Positions 1-7,330 are shown, counted from the stretch's first letter. The stretch is 18,439 bases of DNA from Caldifarciminota bacterium (GCA_903908785.1 CAIVTL010000687.1:1-18439), one strand, 5' to 3'. The notes: generated by a model from the sequence alone, not told the origin. Made by a program: numbers and translations.

Positions 1-18
1 CCGGGTCGAACTCAGCTA

Positions 19-46
19 TTGATTTGTCTCGGGAAATCAGTATGAT
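19..46 (+). promoter_or_regulatory. Possible distal promoter of the rplM operon
   Basis: TTGATT at 19-24 and TATGAT at 41-46 are separated by 16 bp, matching a sigma70-type promoter. Transcription would start near 53 and give a leader of about 125 nt before rplM that includes the hairpin at 66-91. A second candidate promoter lies at 140-167. Seen as motif matches only. Confidence 0.4.
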
Positions 47-65
47 ATCCATTCTCTGCGACAGG

Positions 66-91
66 CCCGACCCCGTTCGCGGGACACCGGG
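66..91 (+). promoter_or_regulatory. Stacked hairpin in the rplM leader
   Basis: CCCG (72-75), loop TTCG (76-79) and CGGG (80-83) form a perfect 4-bp hairpin. An outer CCCG (66-69) can pair with CGGG (88-91) across a small internal loop. Ribosomal-protein operons often carry leader structures bound by one of their own products, so a role in L13/S9 autoregulation is possible. No known leader family is recognised, and the stem is short. Confidence 0.25.
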
Positions 92-139
92 TTCGAGTCT
101 ACGCAGCGACCAACGGTCTTACTGAGAGCCCGTTTAACA

Positions 140-167
140 TTGACAGCAGTCATGAATTTGGTATAAG
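140..167 (+). promoter_or_regulatory. Proximal promoter of rplM
   Basis: A perfect TTGACA (140-145) and TATAAG (162-167) are separated by 16 bp. The -10 ends 10 nt before the rplM ATG, so the leader would be only about 4 nt. The Shine-Dalgarno-like AAGGAT at 165-170 overlaps the -10 and would not be transcribed from this promoter. It would only matter for transcripts from the distal promoter. The same 10-nt spacing occurs before the exported-protein gene at 16663. Confidence 0.5.
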
Positions 168-177
168 GATAGCTAAG

Positions 178-603
178 ATGAAGACTTACGTCGCCAAGAA
201 AGACGACATAAAGAGCGAGTGGTACCTGTTTGACGCCGGCGGCCAGACCCTGGGCCGCCTCGCCACGCAGATCGCCGTGCGATTGATGGGCAAGCACCGG
301 CCGATCTACACCCCTCACATCGACTCCGGCGACCACGTGGTCGTGGTCAACGCCGATGGCATCAAAGTGACCGGCAAGAAGTACGATACCAAGCTCTACC
401 ACCGCCACTCGATGTATCCGAATGGGTTGAAGACGTTCACGTACGCCCAGGTCGTCGAGCGGTTCCCGACCCGGCCGTTGGAACTGGCCGTGAAGCGGAT
501 GCTGCCCAAGAACAAGCTTCAGGCCAAGCGGATCGCCCGGCTCCACGTCTACGCGGGACCGGAGCACCACCACCAGGCCCAGAAGCTCACACCGGTGAAA
601 TAA
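178..603 (+). CDS. rplM: 50S ribosomal protein L13
   Basis: The product is 141 aa, the usual bacterial L13 length, and is an early-assembly protein of the large subunit. The family landmarks are visible: DAGGQTLGRLAT near residues 19-30, GKHRP at about 38, and the C-terminal signature VKRMLPKNKLQ...RLHVYAG followed by EHHHQAQ. The ATG at 178 gives the canonical N-terminus and has AAGGAT 7 nt upstream. It heads a run of eight same-strand genes and is followed after 1 nt by rpsI, the conserved L13-S9 pair. In this genome the pair is joined directly to rpsB-tsf. Two promoter candidates and a hairpin lie upstream. Identification is secure. Confidence 0.98.
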   Translation: MKTYVAKKDDIKSEWYLFDAGGQTLGRLATQIAVRLMGKHRPIYTPHIDSGDHVVVVNADGIKVTGKKYDTKLYHRHSMYPNGLKTFTYAQVVERFPTRPLELAVKRMLPKNKLQAKRIARLHVYAGPEHHHQAQKLTPVK

Positions 604-604
604 C

Positions 605-991
605 ATGGACAAAACCTACTTTGCCACCGGCAGCCGCAAGTCAGCCACGGCCAAGGTCTGGCTGGTTTCGGGCGGCGCCGACACGGTCGTCAACGATCAG
701 CCAATCGAGAAGTACTTCGGCCGGGCCGACCTCGTCACCATGGCGACGTCGCCGCTGAAGACTACCGGCACTTCCGGCTTCGGGCTCAAGTGTCAGTGTT
801 CGGGCGGCGGCCTCTCCGCTCAGGCCGCGGCCGTGGCTCTGGGCGCTGCCCGCGCGCTCGTCGCCTACAACCCCGAACTGCGCAAGGCCCTGCGCGGCGC
901 CGAGCTGCTCAAGCGCGACCCGCGCGAGAAGGAACGGATGAAGTACGGACTGGCCAAGAGGAGGAAGCGCTTCCAGTGGACCAAACGTTAA
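605..991 (+). CDS. rpsI: 30S ribosomal protein S9
   Basis: This is a 128-aa S9, a small-subunit protein whose C-terminal tail reaches the P-site tRNA. It shows the start YFATGSRKSATAKVWL, the family signature GGGLSAQAAAVALGAARAL in the middle, and a basic tail KYGLAKRRKRFQWTKR ending in the conserved K-R. The ATG follows the rplM stop after 1 nt, so the two are translationally coupled. Its 3' end carries the AGGAGG (959-964) of rpsB and overlaps rpsB by 16 nt. Nothing is missing. Confidence 0.98.
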   Translation: MDKTYFATGSRKSATAKVWLVSGGADTVVNDQPIEKYFGRADLVTMATSPLKTTGTSGFGLKCQCSGGGLSAQAAAVALGAARALVAYNPELRKALRGAELLKRDPREKERMKYGLAKRRKRFQWTKR

Positions 992-1683
992 CCATCAAGC
1001 AATTGCTCGAGGCCGGTGTCCATTTCGGGCACCATTCCCGGCGCTGGAACCCGAAGATGAAGCCGTTCATCTTCGGCAAGAAGCACGGCATCTTCATCAT
1101 CGACCTGGAGAAGAGCCTGGAGCGCATGCGCCTCGCCTACGAAGCCGTGCGCAACATCACCGAGGCGGGACGGGACATCCTCTTTGTCGGGACCAAGCAG
1201 CAGGCGCGGCCGATTATCGAGGAAGAGGCCGTCCGCTGCGGTTCCTGCTACGTAACCGAGCGCTGGCTCGGCGGCCTGCTCACCAACTTCGAAATCCTCT
1301 CGACCCGCATCACGCGGCTCTCCGACCTGGAACGGATGATCAACGAAGGCCAGTACGGCAATACAACCAAGAAGGAAGCCCTGATGCTGCAGCGCGAACA
1401 CCGGAAGCTGCTGCGGGTATTTGCCGGCCTGAAGGCTTTGGACCGGCTGCCCGGCGCGGTCTTTGTGATTGACCCGGTGCGCGAAGCGACTGCGGTGGCC
1501 GAGGCGAAGCGGGTTCATATTCCGGTCATCGCCCTGATTGACACCAACGGCGATCCGGACGGCATCGACTTCCCGATTCCGGGCAATGACGACGCGCTCC
1601 GCTCCATCCGGCTCGTGGCCGGCATGGTTGCCAACGCGGTAATGGAAGGCCGGAAGCAGTTCGACACCGAGGAGGTACAGTGA
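976..1683 (+). CDS. rpsB: 30S ribosomal protein S2
   Basis: S2 is a late-assembling small-subunit protein. The reading frame stays open upstream, but the family N-terminus is TIKQLLEAGVHFGHHSRRWNP. The GTG at 976 immediately precedes it, with AGGAGG (959-964) 11 nt upstream, giving 235 aa. MKPFIFGKKHGIFIIDLEKS and the second S2 signature (PGAVFVIDPVREATAVAEAKRVHIP, given here in parts: PGAVFVID, REATAVAEA, KRVHIP) are intact. The start lies inside rpsI, so expression is probably coupled. It is followed by tsf with a 4-nt GTGA overlap, the near-universal rpsB-tsf pair. Starts further upstream (from 790) would run through rpsI and are rejected. Confidence 0.97.
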   Translation: MDQTLTIKQLLEAGVHFGHHSRRWNPKMKPFIFGKKHGIFIIDLEKSLERMRLAYEAVRNITEAGRDILFVGTKQQARPIIEEEAVRCGSCYVTERWLGGLLTNFEILSTRITRLSDLERMINEGQYGNTTKKEALMLQREHRKLLRVFAGLKALDRLPGAVFVIDPVREATAVAEAKRVHIPVIALIDTNGDPDGIDFPIPGNDDALRSIRLVAGMVANAVMEGRKQFDTEEVQ

Positions 1684-2273
1684 GTCAGCCTACTGAGAAA
1701 GTCGTTGACCTGCGCCGCCGCACCGGGGCGGGCATGATGGACTGCAAGACCGCTATCGAAGAAGCGGCCGGCGACGTTGAGAAGGCAATCGAAATCCTCC
1801 GCACCAAGGGTATTGCCAAGGCGGCGAAGAAAGCCGAGCGGCCGACCGCTGCCGGCGTGGTCGAGGCCTACATCCACCCCGGCGAGCGCTTAGGCGTGCT
1901 CATTGAGGTGGACTGCGAGACCGACTTCGTCGCCCGTAACCAGGAGTTCCGCCGGTTCGTGCGCGACCTCGCCATGCACATCGCCGCGGCCGACCCGGTG
2001 GCGATTGACCGGACCGGCATCACCGCCGACGTAGTTGACCGCGAGAAGCGCATCTACGAGGAACAGGTTACGCAGTCCGGCAAGCCTGCCAACATGGTCG
2101 AGAAGATCGCGCAGGGCAAGCTCGAGAAGTTCTACGCCGACGTCTGCCTGCTCGAGCAGCCATTTGTGAAGGCGCCCGAGAAGACCGTCGGCGACTACCT
2201 GAAGGAAACCATCGCCAAGTTCGGCGAGAACACCGTCATCCGGCGTTTCGCTCGATTCAAGCTCGGTGAGTAA
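1680..2273 (+). CDS. tsf: Elongation factor Ts (short form)
   Basis: EF-Ts is the guanine-nucleotide exchange factor for EF-Tu in the cytoplasm. At 197 aa this is the short form, about the size of the Thermus protein, rather than the ~280-aa form of E. coli. The N-terminal UBA-like segment contains LRRRTGAGMMDCKTAI (signature 1), and the core contains EVDCETDFVARN (signature 2), whose D and F contact EF-Tu. The GTG start at 1680 overlaps the rpsB stop as GTGA, with GAGGAGG at 1669-1675 in front. The end overlaps pyrH by 8 nt. Confidence 0.97.
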   Translation: MSQPTEKVVDLRRRTGAGMMDCKTAIEEAAGDVEKAIEILRTKGIAKAAKKAERPTAAGVVEAYIHPGERLGVLIEVDCETDFVARNQEFRRFVRDLAMHIAAADPVAIDRTGITADVVDREKRIYEEQVTQSGKPANMVEKIAQGKLEKFYADVCLLEQPFVKAPEKTVGDYLKETIAKFGENTVIRRFARFKLGE

Positions 2274-2949
2274 CCGGCGCTACAATCGAGTCCTGCTCAA
2301 AATATCCGGCGACTGCTTCAGTGACTTCGAGTTACTGAAGCGGGTCGCCGACCAGCTCATCAAGGCCCGCGCGGACGGGGCCCGGTTGGCCGTAGTCATG
2401 GGCGGCGGCAACATCCTGCGCGGCCGGGACACCCGGGACATGGACCAGGCCGCGGCGGACAAGGCCGGCATGCTGGCCACGGTCATCAACGGCATCAAAC
2501 TGACCGAGCTGCTCGGGGCCCGCGCACGCGTGCGCCACGTCTCGGCCATCGGCGTTCCGGGCACGGCGGCCGGCTACGACATCTGGCAGGCGCGCGAGGC
2601 GCTGAAGGAAGGCCGGATACTCGTCCTCTCCGGCGGCACCGGCAACCCCTTCTTCTCGACCGACTCGGCCGCCGCCCTGCGCGCCGCCGAACTCGGGATG
2701 GACGTACTCCTCAAAGGCACGCGTGTGTGCGGTGTCTATTCCGCCGACCCGGAGAAGAACCCGCACGCGAAGCTCTATCCCCGGCTCAGCTACGAACAGG
2801 CGCTGGTCGAACGGTTAGCGGTGATGGACCTGACCGCCTTCGCCCTGTGCATGGAACGGAAGATTCCGATAGTGGTATTTGACATCGCAAGGTCAGGGGT
2901 TATCCTTGACATCATAAAGGGAAAACGAATCGGGAGTCTTGTATGCTAG
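2266..2949 (+). CDS. pyrH: UMP kinase
   Basis: PyrH phosphorylates UMP to UDP with ATP and belongs to the amino-acid-kinase fold, not the NMP-kinase fold. Family motifs are present: LLKISGD at residues 10-16, the glycine-rich GGGNILRG, the UMP-site region GNPFFSTDSAA, KGTRVCGVYSADPEKNP, and MDLTAFALCMERKIPIVVFD near the end. At 227 aa it is slightly shorter than the usual ~235-245. GTG at 2266 overlaps tsf by 8 nt, and the stop overlaps frr by 7 nt. The tsf-pyrH-frr order is a classic arrangement. Confidence 0.97.
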   Translation: MSNRRYNRVLLKISGDCFSDFELLKRVADQLIKARADGARLAVVMGGGNILRGRDTRDMDQAAADKAGMLATVINGIKLTELLGARARVRHVSAIGVPGTAAGYDIWQAREALKEGRILVLSGGTGNPFFSTDSAAALRAAELGMDVLLKGTRVCGVYSADPEKNPHAKLYPRLSYEQALVERLAVMDLTAFALCMERKIPIVVFDIARSGVILDIIKGKRIGSLVC

Positions 2950-3500
2950 ACAATGTTTACTCCGAATACCGCGTGAAGATGACCAAGACCATCGAGGTGC
3001 TCGAGACCGAGTTCGCCCGCATCCGCACGGCGCGCGCCAACCCGGCAATCCTCGACGGCGTCAAGGTCAACTACTACGACCAGCCCACGCCGCTGAAACA
3101 GGTGGCGAGCATCTCCGTACCCGAGCCGCGCCAGATTGTGGTGCAGCCGTGGGACCGGTCGGTCCTGCCCGAAATCGAGAAGGCGCTCCAGAAGGCCGAA
3201 CTCGGACTGACGCCCAAAGTCGAGGCCAACCTCATCCGCCTGCCGATACCGGCCCTGACCGAAGAACGGCGGCGCGAACTGGCCAAACTCTGCGCCAAGC
3301 TGACCGAGGATTCGCGCATCGGGGTTCGCAATCTCCGCCGCGAGGCAAACGACGCAGTCAAGAAGCTCGAAAGAGACAAGAAGATTACCGAGGACGACTC
3401 CAAGACCGGCACCAAGAAGGTTCAGGAGATGACCGACGAGTTCATCAAGAAGCTCGACGAACTCCTGAAGCACAAGGAAGCCGAAATCATGGAGAAGTGA
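2943..3500 (+). CDS. frr: Ribosome recycling factor
   Basis: RRF splits post-termination ribosomes together with EF-G. The 185-aa length and the motifs RTARANPAILDGVKVNYY, TPLKQVASISVPEPR, WDRSVLPEIEKAL, LIRLPIPALTEERRREL and the C-terminal helical K/E-rich stretch are all characteristic. ATG at 2943 lies inside the end of pyrH, with GGGAG about 8 nt upstream. It is followed by a 52-nt gap holding a 9-bp repeat array and then uppS. Confidence 0.98.
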   Translation: MLDNVYSEYRVKMTKTIEVLETEFARIRTARANPAILDGVKVNYYDQPTPLKQVASISVPEPRQIVVQPWDRSVLPEIEKALQKAELGLTPKVEANLIRLPIPALTEERRRELAKLCAKLTEDSRIGVRNLRREANDAVKKLERDKKITEDDSKTGTKKVQEMTDEFIKKLDELLKHKEAEIMEK

Positions 3501-3507
3501 GCGGTAC

Positions 3508-3543
3508 CGGTCAGACACGTCCGACCCATCTGACTCGTCGGAC
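3508..3543 (+). repeat. Four-unit 9-bp array with internal 7-bp inverted repeat
   Basis: CGGTCAGAC, ACGTCCGAC, CCATCTGAC and TCGTCGGAC follow one another without gaps (pattern nnnTCnGAC). Within them GTCCGAC (3519-3525) is the exact reverse complement of GTCGGAC (3537-3543), giving a 7-bp stem and an 11-nt loop. There is no T-tract, so it is not a typical intrinsic terminator. It fills most of the frr-uppS gap in an operon whose other genes nearly all overlap. Confidence 0.75.
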
Positions 3544-3552
3544 ACTCAAGCG

Positions 3553-4245
3553 TTGAACAAGATTCCCCGCCACATCGCCGTCATCATGGACGGCAACGGC
3601 CGCTGGGCCAAGCAGAAGGGCCTGCCCCGCGCCATCGGCCACCAGGAGGGGGTTAAGTCCCTGCACGAAGCGGTTGCGACCGGCAACGACGCCGGGGTCA
3701 AGTACCTGACCGCGTACACATTCTCGACCGAGAACTGGTTCCGGCCGAAACACGAGGTCGAGCTGCTGATGAAACTGATGGCGATTGCTGCCGACGACGA
3801 ACGGCCGGGCCTGATTAAGAACAACGTCCGGGTCCGCACCGTCGGCCGTCTCAACGACCTGCCCCGGAACCTGCAGGACGCCATGGCCCGCCTTGTCGCC
3901 GACACCGCGAAGAACACCGGCCTGACCCTGACCCTTGCCTTGAGCTACGGCGGCCGTACCGAGATTCTCGACGCCTGCCGCCGCGCGGTCGAAGCCGGCA
4001 AAGCGCCCCAGACCGAAGCCGAATTCGGCGCTCTGCTCTACGACCCGTCCTTGCCCGACCCGGACCTGCTCATCCGCACCGGCGGCGACCGCAGAATTTC
4101 CAACTACCTCCTGTGGCAGTCGGCCTACACTGAACTCTACTTCACCGAGACCCTCTGGCCCGACTTCCGCAAAGCCGAGTTGCTCGCCGCCATCGAGGAC
4201 TATGCCCAGCGACAACGTCGCTTCGGCCGCATTGATGAAGAATAG
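3553..4245 (+). CDS. uppS: Isoprenyl transferase (undecaprenyl diphosphate synthase)
   Basis: This cis-prenyltransferase extends farnesyl-PP with isopentenyl-PP to make the C55 lipid carrier for cell-wall and surface glycans. The 230-aa product has RHIAVIMDGNGRWAKQKGLPR at the N-terminus, with the catalytic Asp in MDGNGRWA. Other motifs are AYTFSTENWFRP and the C-terminal signature DLLIRTGGDRRISNYLLWQS. The TTG at 3553 gives the expected N-terminus. No ATG, GTG or clear ribosome-binding site is available, which is unusual. Directly upstream is the 9-bp array with a hairpin. It overlaps cdsA, with which it forms the common uppS-cdsA pair. Confidence 0.96.
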   Translation: MNKIPRHIAVIMDGNGRWAKQKGLPRAIGHQEGVKSLHEAVATGNDAGVKYLTAYTFSTENWFRPKHEVELLMKLMAIAADDERPGLIKNNVRVRTVGRLNDLPRNLQDAMARLVADTAKNTGLTLTLALSYGGRTEILDACRRAVEAGKAPQTEAEFGALLYDPSLPDPDLLIRTGGDRRISNYLLWQSAYTELYFTETLWPDFRKAELLAAIEDYAQRQRRFGRIDEE

Positions 4246-5044
4246 CTGGGTCCGCCGAATCCTGGTCGGAGCCGGGCTGGGCGTCGCCATTTTCGCCGCC
4301 GTCCTCTCCCGTCGAGAAGTCATTGCGGTCATCACCGCGGCCTGGGTGGTTCTTGCCACGTTCGAGTTCATCCAACTCCTGGGCAAGGCGGAAATCAAGC
4401 TCAGCCGCTGGCTCCTGACGATTCTGAATGTGGCTATCGTCGCCGCGGCCTATTTCAACTGGCTGCCCGGGTTCCTGGTCGCACCAATTGCGGTCGTCCT
4501 GCTGGCCGCGGTCGCGATGCGCGAGACGAAACCGCGCGTGCCGGTCTACGGCGCGTTCTGCCTCATTTACCTCGGCTTCTTCCCGGCGCACCTCGTTCTG
4601 CTCAAGAACCTCGCGGTCGGCCGGAACTGGTCCCCGTGGCTCGTGTTCTTCCCCCTCGCCCTGACCTGGCTTAACGACACCGCCGGTCTCGTCTTCGGCA
4701 AGCTCATCGGCCGGCACAAACTCTCCCCGACCATCAGCCCGAACAAGACCATCGAAGGCTACATTGCCGGGCTCGTCTTCTCGGCAATCCTCTCTGCGGT
4801 CTATCTCCATCTTGCGAAACCGTCGCCGTTCTCGAGCCGGCCGATTTGGTGGCTGGCCGTCGTCGGCATCGGGCTCGGCACGATTGCGCAGGCCGGAGAC
4901 CTGTTCGAGTCGATGTTCAAACGGGCGGTCGGAGTCAAAGACACGTCATCCGCGCTCGCCGACCACGGCGGGTTCCTCGACCGCGTCGACAGCCTCCTCT
5001 TCGCCATCCCCGCCTTCTACTACCTGGTCCTGTACCTATACTAA
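4235..5044 (+). CDS. cdsA: Phosphatidate cytidylyltransferase
   Basis: CdsA makes CDP-diacylglycerol from CTP and phosphatidate at the cytoplasmic membrane, the branch point of phospholipid synthesis. The protein is very hydrophobic with about seven or eight membrane segments. It ends with the family signature SMFKRAVGVKDTSSALADHG followed by GFLDRVDS, which holds the metal-binding aspartates. An Ala stands where Pro or Gly is usual before D-H-G-G. I chose ATG 4235 (MKNSWVRRILVGAG, 269 aa) because it matches the family's short basic N-terminus. ATG 4202 is also open (280 aa) but adds a non-conserved stretch. No strong ribosome-binding site is seen for either. It overlaps the uppS end and closes the operon. 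Confidence 0.94.
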   Translation: MKNSWVRRILVGAGLGVAIFAAVLSRREVIAVITAAWVVLATFEFIQLLGKAEIKLSRWLLTILNVAIVAAAYFNWLPGFLVAPIAVVLLAAVAMRETKPRVPVYGAFCLIYLGFFPAHLVLLKNLAVGRNWSPWLVFFPLALTWLNDTAGLVFGKLIGRHKLSPTISPNKTIEGYIAGLVFSAILSAVYLHLAKPSPFSSRPIWWLAVVGIGLGTIAQAGDLFESMFKRAVGVKDTSSALADHGGFLDRVDSLLFAIPAFYYLVLYLY

Positions 5045-5057
5045 CTGACTGATGCCG

Positions 5058-5099
5058 CCTCCCTCCTCACTTTGTCATTTCCACTTCGGACTTTCCACT
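5058..5099 (+). repeat. Heptamer-phased array, six units
   Basis: CCTCCCT, CCTCACT, TTGTCAT, TTCCACT, TCGGACT and TTCCACT run without gaps in a 7-bp register with C/T-rich drift. It lies in the 62-nt gap between cdsA and the next gene, and its words recur in the array at 18204-18329. Confidence 0.65.
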
Positions 5100-5106
5100 T
5101 AGCGCG

Positions 5107-6117
5107 ATGCACCTGACCGACCCGATTATCCGCGAAGGCCCGCAACTCAGCGTCCACTACGTCGCGCTCGATTCCTTCGGGGTCAAGTCCATGTGCGTGC
5201 GGGTCGAGACGCCGGACATAACCATCACGATTGACCCCGGAGCCGCGGTCGAGGCCGGCTCCTTTCCCTTCCCGATTGAGAAGCGCCACGCCCTGCTCAC
5301 CGAGTATCACGAGGCGGTGCGTGCGTCCTGTGCCAAATCCCAGGCCATCGTTATCTCGCACTACCACCTCGACCATCTCCAGCTATCGCGCGAGAGCGAC
5401 ATGTACGGCGGCAAAGCCCTCTTTGCCCGTGACCCGGCCATCATGTCCGCGAAACAAACCGATACCGCGACCCGGTTGTTCAAGATGATTGACGGCCTGC
5501 CGACGGAAACCGTCTGGGCCGACGGCCGCAAGTACAAGTTCAAGAAGACGGTCGTCGAGTTCTCCCCCGCGGTCTGGCACGGCGCGCGCGATGCCGAGCC
5601 CGGGACCGTGATAATGACCACGGTCAGCCACGGCAAAGAGAAGGCGCTCATAACGTCCGACGTCGGCGGCCCGCTCGAGGTCGCGACGACCGACCTCATC
5701 TGCTCCGCCAAGGCCCGGACCGTGGTGCTCGACGGCTACCCGACCTACCACCTCGGCCAGTTCGCCACTGACTACGACTTGGTGCGCAGCATCGTGAACC
5801 TCTGCCGGATTCTCGCCGCGCCGGGACTCAAGACCCTGGTGGTTGACCATCACATCTGCCGCGACTACCGTTACCCGGCCTTCTTCAAGCTCGCCTACGA
5901 AAAGGCGAAGCAGCTCAAGAAGCAGTTCGGCACCGCGGCGGAAGTACTGGGCCGTACCAGCGCGGTGCTGGAAGGATACCAGAACTACGGCCCGACCCGC
6001 TGGCAGAAATGGGCGCCGCTCGAACTCGCGGAGGCCCGAGCCGTGCTCGAACGCGCGGTCACTGAAGGCAAGCTGGACAAAGACTGGCCGGCAGCCTTTG
6101 ACCGCTGGGTAGTGTAG
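5107..6117 (+). CDS. UPF0282-type metallo-beta-lactamase-fold hydrolase
   Basis: The 336-aa product has no signal peptide. The metal site SHYHLDHL (about residues 80-87) is the metallo-beta-lactamase HxHxDH motif. Further metal-ligand candidates are AVWHG, TSDVGGP, DGYPTYH and VDHHICRDYRY. The N-terminal SFGVKSMCVRVETPDITITIDPG pattern (here SFGVKSM, ITIDPG) resembles the UPF0282/COG2248 family, best known from archaea. The substrate is unknown, and I would not transfer a function beyond predicted metal-dependent hydrolase. ATG 5107 is the first start. The region homologous to archaeal starts begins near residue 15, so the true start could be slightly downstream. It stands alone between repeat-rich gaps, and no promoter is clear. 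Confidence 0.88.
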   Translation: MHLTDPIIREGPQLSVHYVALDSFGVKSMCVRVETPDITITIDPGAAVEAGSFPFPIEKRHALLTEYHEAVRASCAKSQAIVISHYHLDHLQLSRESDMYGGKALFARDPAIMSAKQTDTATRLFKMIDGLPTETVWADGRKYKFKKTVVEFSPAVWHGARDAEPGTVIMTTVSHGKEKALITSDVGGPLEVATTDLICSAKARTVVLDGYPTYHLGQFATDYDLVRSIVNLCRILAAPGLKTLVVDHHICRDYRYPAFFKLAYEKAKQLKKQFGTAAEVLGRTSAVLEGYQNYGPTRWQKWAPLELAEARAVLERAVTEGKLDKDWPAAFDRWVV

Positions 6118-6126
6118 CCCCTCCGG

Positions 6127-6175
6127 GGAAATCCCAAACTCCAAATCCCAAATCCCAAACCCGGAACCGGAATCT
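6127..6175 (+). repeat. Heptamer-phased array, seven units
   Basis: GGAAATC, CCAAACT, CCAAATC, CCAAATC, CCAAACC, CGGAACC and GGAATCT keep a strict 7-bp register just after the hydrolase stop. This starts a gene-free stretch, 6118-6448, that consists almost entirely of short-period arrays. A weak hairpin GAGCC/GGCTC at 6405-6419 near its end could act as a poor terminator. Confidence 0.7.
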
Positions 6176-6190
6176 GCGTAGTCCGCCGCT

Positions 6191-6398
6191 CTCCTCCCCA
6201 TCCGCTCCGGTCCGGCCAATCTGTGTAATCTGCGTAATCTGTGGATTTCCTCTCCGTCCGGTTCGGCCCATCAGTGTCCATCCGTGTTCATCTGTGGTTT
6301 CCTCTCCGGCTGCCCGGGCCATCTGCGTCATCTGCGGTTCTCCTCTCCGTCCGCTCCGGTCTGGACAATCTGTGTAATCTGTGAAATCTGTGGACGTC
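6191..6398 (+). repeat. Composite tandem repeat of ATCTGTG-type short arrays
   Basis: Four degenerate units of about 40-60 bp each consist of a C/T-G block (CCTCTCCGTCCG-like) followed by a short array. The short arrays are 9-mers at 6218-6244 (AATCTGTGT, AATCTGCGT, AATCTGTGG), 10-mers at 6269-6298 (CATCAGTGTC, CATCCGTGTT, CATCTGTGGT), 9-mers at 6320-6337, and 9-mers at 6367-6393. The same 10-mer words form the inverted repeats around the GxxExxY gene and the patch at 16031-16061. Open frames here only translate the repeat. Confidence 0.85.
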
Positions 6399-6448
6399 CT
6401 TTCCGAGCCCTAGCGGCTCTCTTCCGGATTCTGTGGACGCCGCACGGT

Positions 6449-6477
6449 TTGACAAACGCCTCCCGTTTCCCGATAAT
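6449..6477 (+). promoter_or_regulatory. Strong sigma70-type promoter of the beta-helix gene
   Basis: TTGACA (6449-6454), 17 bp, GATAAT (6472-6477). The predicted start of transcription is near 6484, about 13 nt before the ATG. Unlike the leaderless genes in this window, a ribosome-binding site (AAGGTGG, 6485-6491) lies in the short leader. Confidence 0.75.
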
Positions 6478-6496
6478 CGCCTGAAAGGTGGTAACG

Positions 6497-7309
6497 ATGA
6501 ATCGAACGATAGACCGACTTCTGCTGATTCCCGCGCTGCTGCTCGCAGTGGCGTCGCTCCGCTGCCCGTCAAAGGCGACCGTCGTCGTCACGGGCCGACC
6601 CGCCATGCCCGAGGCCGACCTCGTCGTGGCGGAGGACGGCTCGACCGACTACGAGACCATCGGCGACGCGCTCGACGATGCCGAGGCCGGCAACGTCATC
6701 CTCATCAAGCCCGGTGTCTATAAGGAAGACATTGAGATCGACGAAGACGCCGGCCCGTTCACGCTCATCGGCGAAGACCCGGCCACGACCGTGCTCGACG
6801 CGGACGGCGCCTACGCCGCGCTCACCCTCAAGAGCAGCGGCAATCACATCTCGGGTCTGACCATCAAGGGCGGCGAATCCCACGGCATCTACATCCCCGG
6901 TGGCAAACAGAAGATTGACTACTGCCTCATCATCGACAACGGCGACCGCGGCATCTACATCAGCACCATGTCCGGCGGCGGCAGCGCCACCATCGACCAC
7001 TGCACCGTCGCCGATAACAAAATCTCGGCCATCTACTGCGCCAACAAAGACGACAAGACCACGGTCTCCAACTGCATCTTCGCGAACAACAAACGCAGCC
7101 TCATCTACGACGGCGACGGCCTGAACCTCGTGGTCAAGTACACCTGCCTCAGCAGCACCGACGAAGACTCAGACCAGGCCAAGTCCGGCTCGAACAACAT
7201 CAACAAAGACCCGAAGTTCAAGGCCCACGAAGACGGCAACTACAAACTCAAGTCCGGTTCGCCCTGCGTCAAAGCCGCCAAAGACGGCTCCAACATGGGC
7301 TGCTTCTAG
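6497..7309 (+). CDS. Exported right-handed parallel beta-helix protein
   Basis: The product is 270 aa. A basic start (MNRTIDR) and a hydrophobic run LLLIPALLLAVASL form a signal peptide. The Cys that follows lacks a proper lipobox (Arg precedes it), so lipidation is doubtful. The mature part matches the pectin-lyase-like/DUF1565 pattern: an entry motif STDYETIGDALDDAEAGNVILIKPGVY, seen as TDYETIGDAL and GVYKEDIEI. Repeated turns follow (LTIKGGESHGIYI, CLIIDNGDRGIYI, CTVADNKISAIYC, CIFANNKRSLIYD), ending GSPCVKAAKDGSNMGCF. Such proteins usually bind or cut polysaccharide, but no catalytic residue set is evident. ATG 6497 is preferred over GTG 6488 because AAGGTGG is then correctly spaced. It is a single-gene transcription unit with its own promoter and terminator. 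Confidence 0.88.
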   Translation: MNRTIDRLLLIPALLLAVASLRCPSKATVVVTGRPAMPEADLVVAEDGSTDYETIGDALDDAEAGNVILIKPGVYKEDIEIDEDAGPFTLIGEDPATTVLDADGAYAALTLKSSGNHISGLTIKGGESHGIYIPGGKQKIDYCLIIDNGDRGIYISTMSGGGSATIDHCTVADNKISAIYCANKDDKTTVSNCIFANNKRSLIYDGDGLNLVVKYTCLSSTDEDSDQAKSGSNNINKDPKFKAHEDGNYKLKSGSPCVKAAKDGSNMGCF

Positions 7310-7330
7310 CCCGGCGCGCAGCCTTGGATT

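Noticed and set aside
84..112. tRNA-like 3' end (GGTTCGAGTCT followed by ...CCA)
   Set aside because: The T-stem does not pair (CCGGG against CTACG) and there is no matching 5' acceptor or anticodon arm upstream.
3511..4398. 295-codon minus frame opposite uppS
   Set aside because: Shadow of uppS/cdsA; no motif or start site.
6201..6484. Short frames such as one reading MFICGFLSGC on + and several on -
   Set aside because: They are translations of the ATCTGTG repeat, a frequent source of spurious hypothetical proteins.
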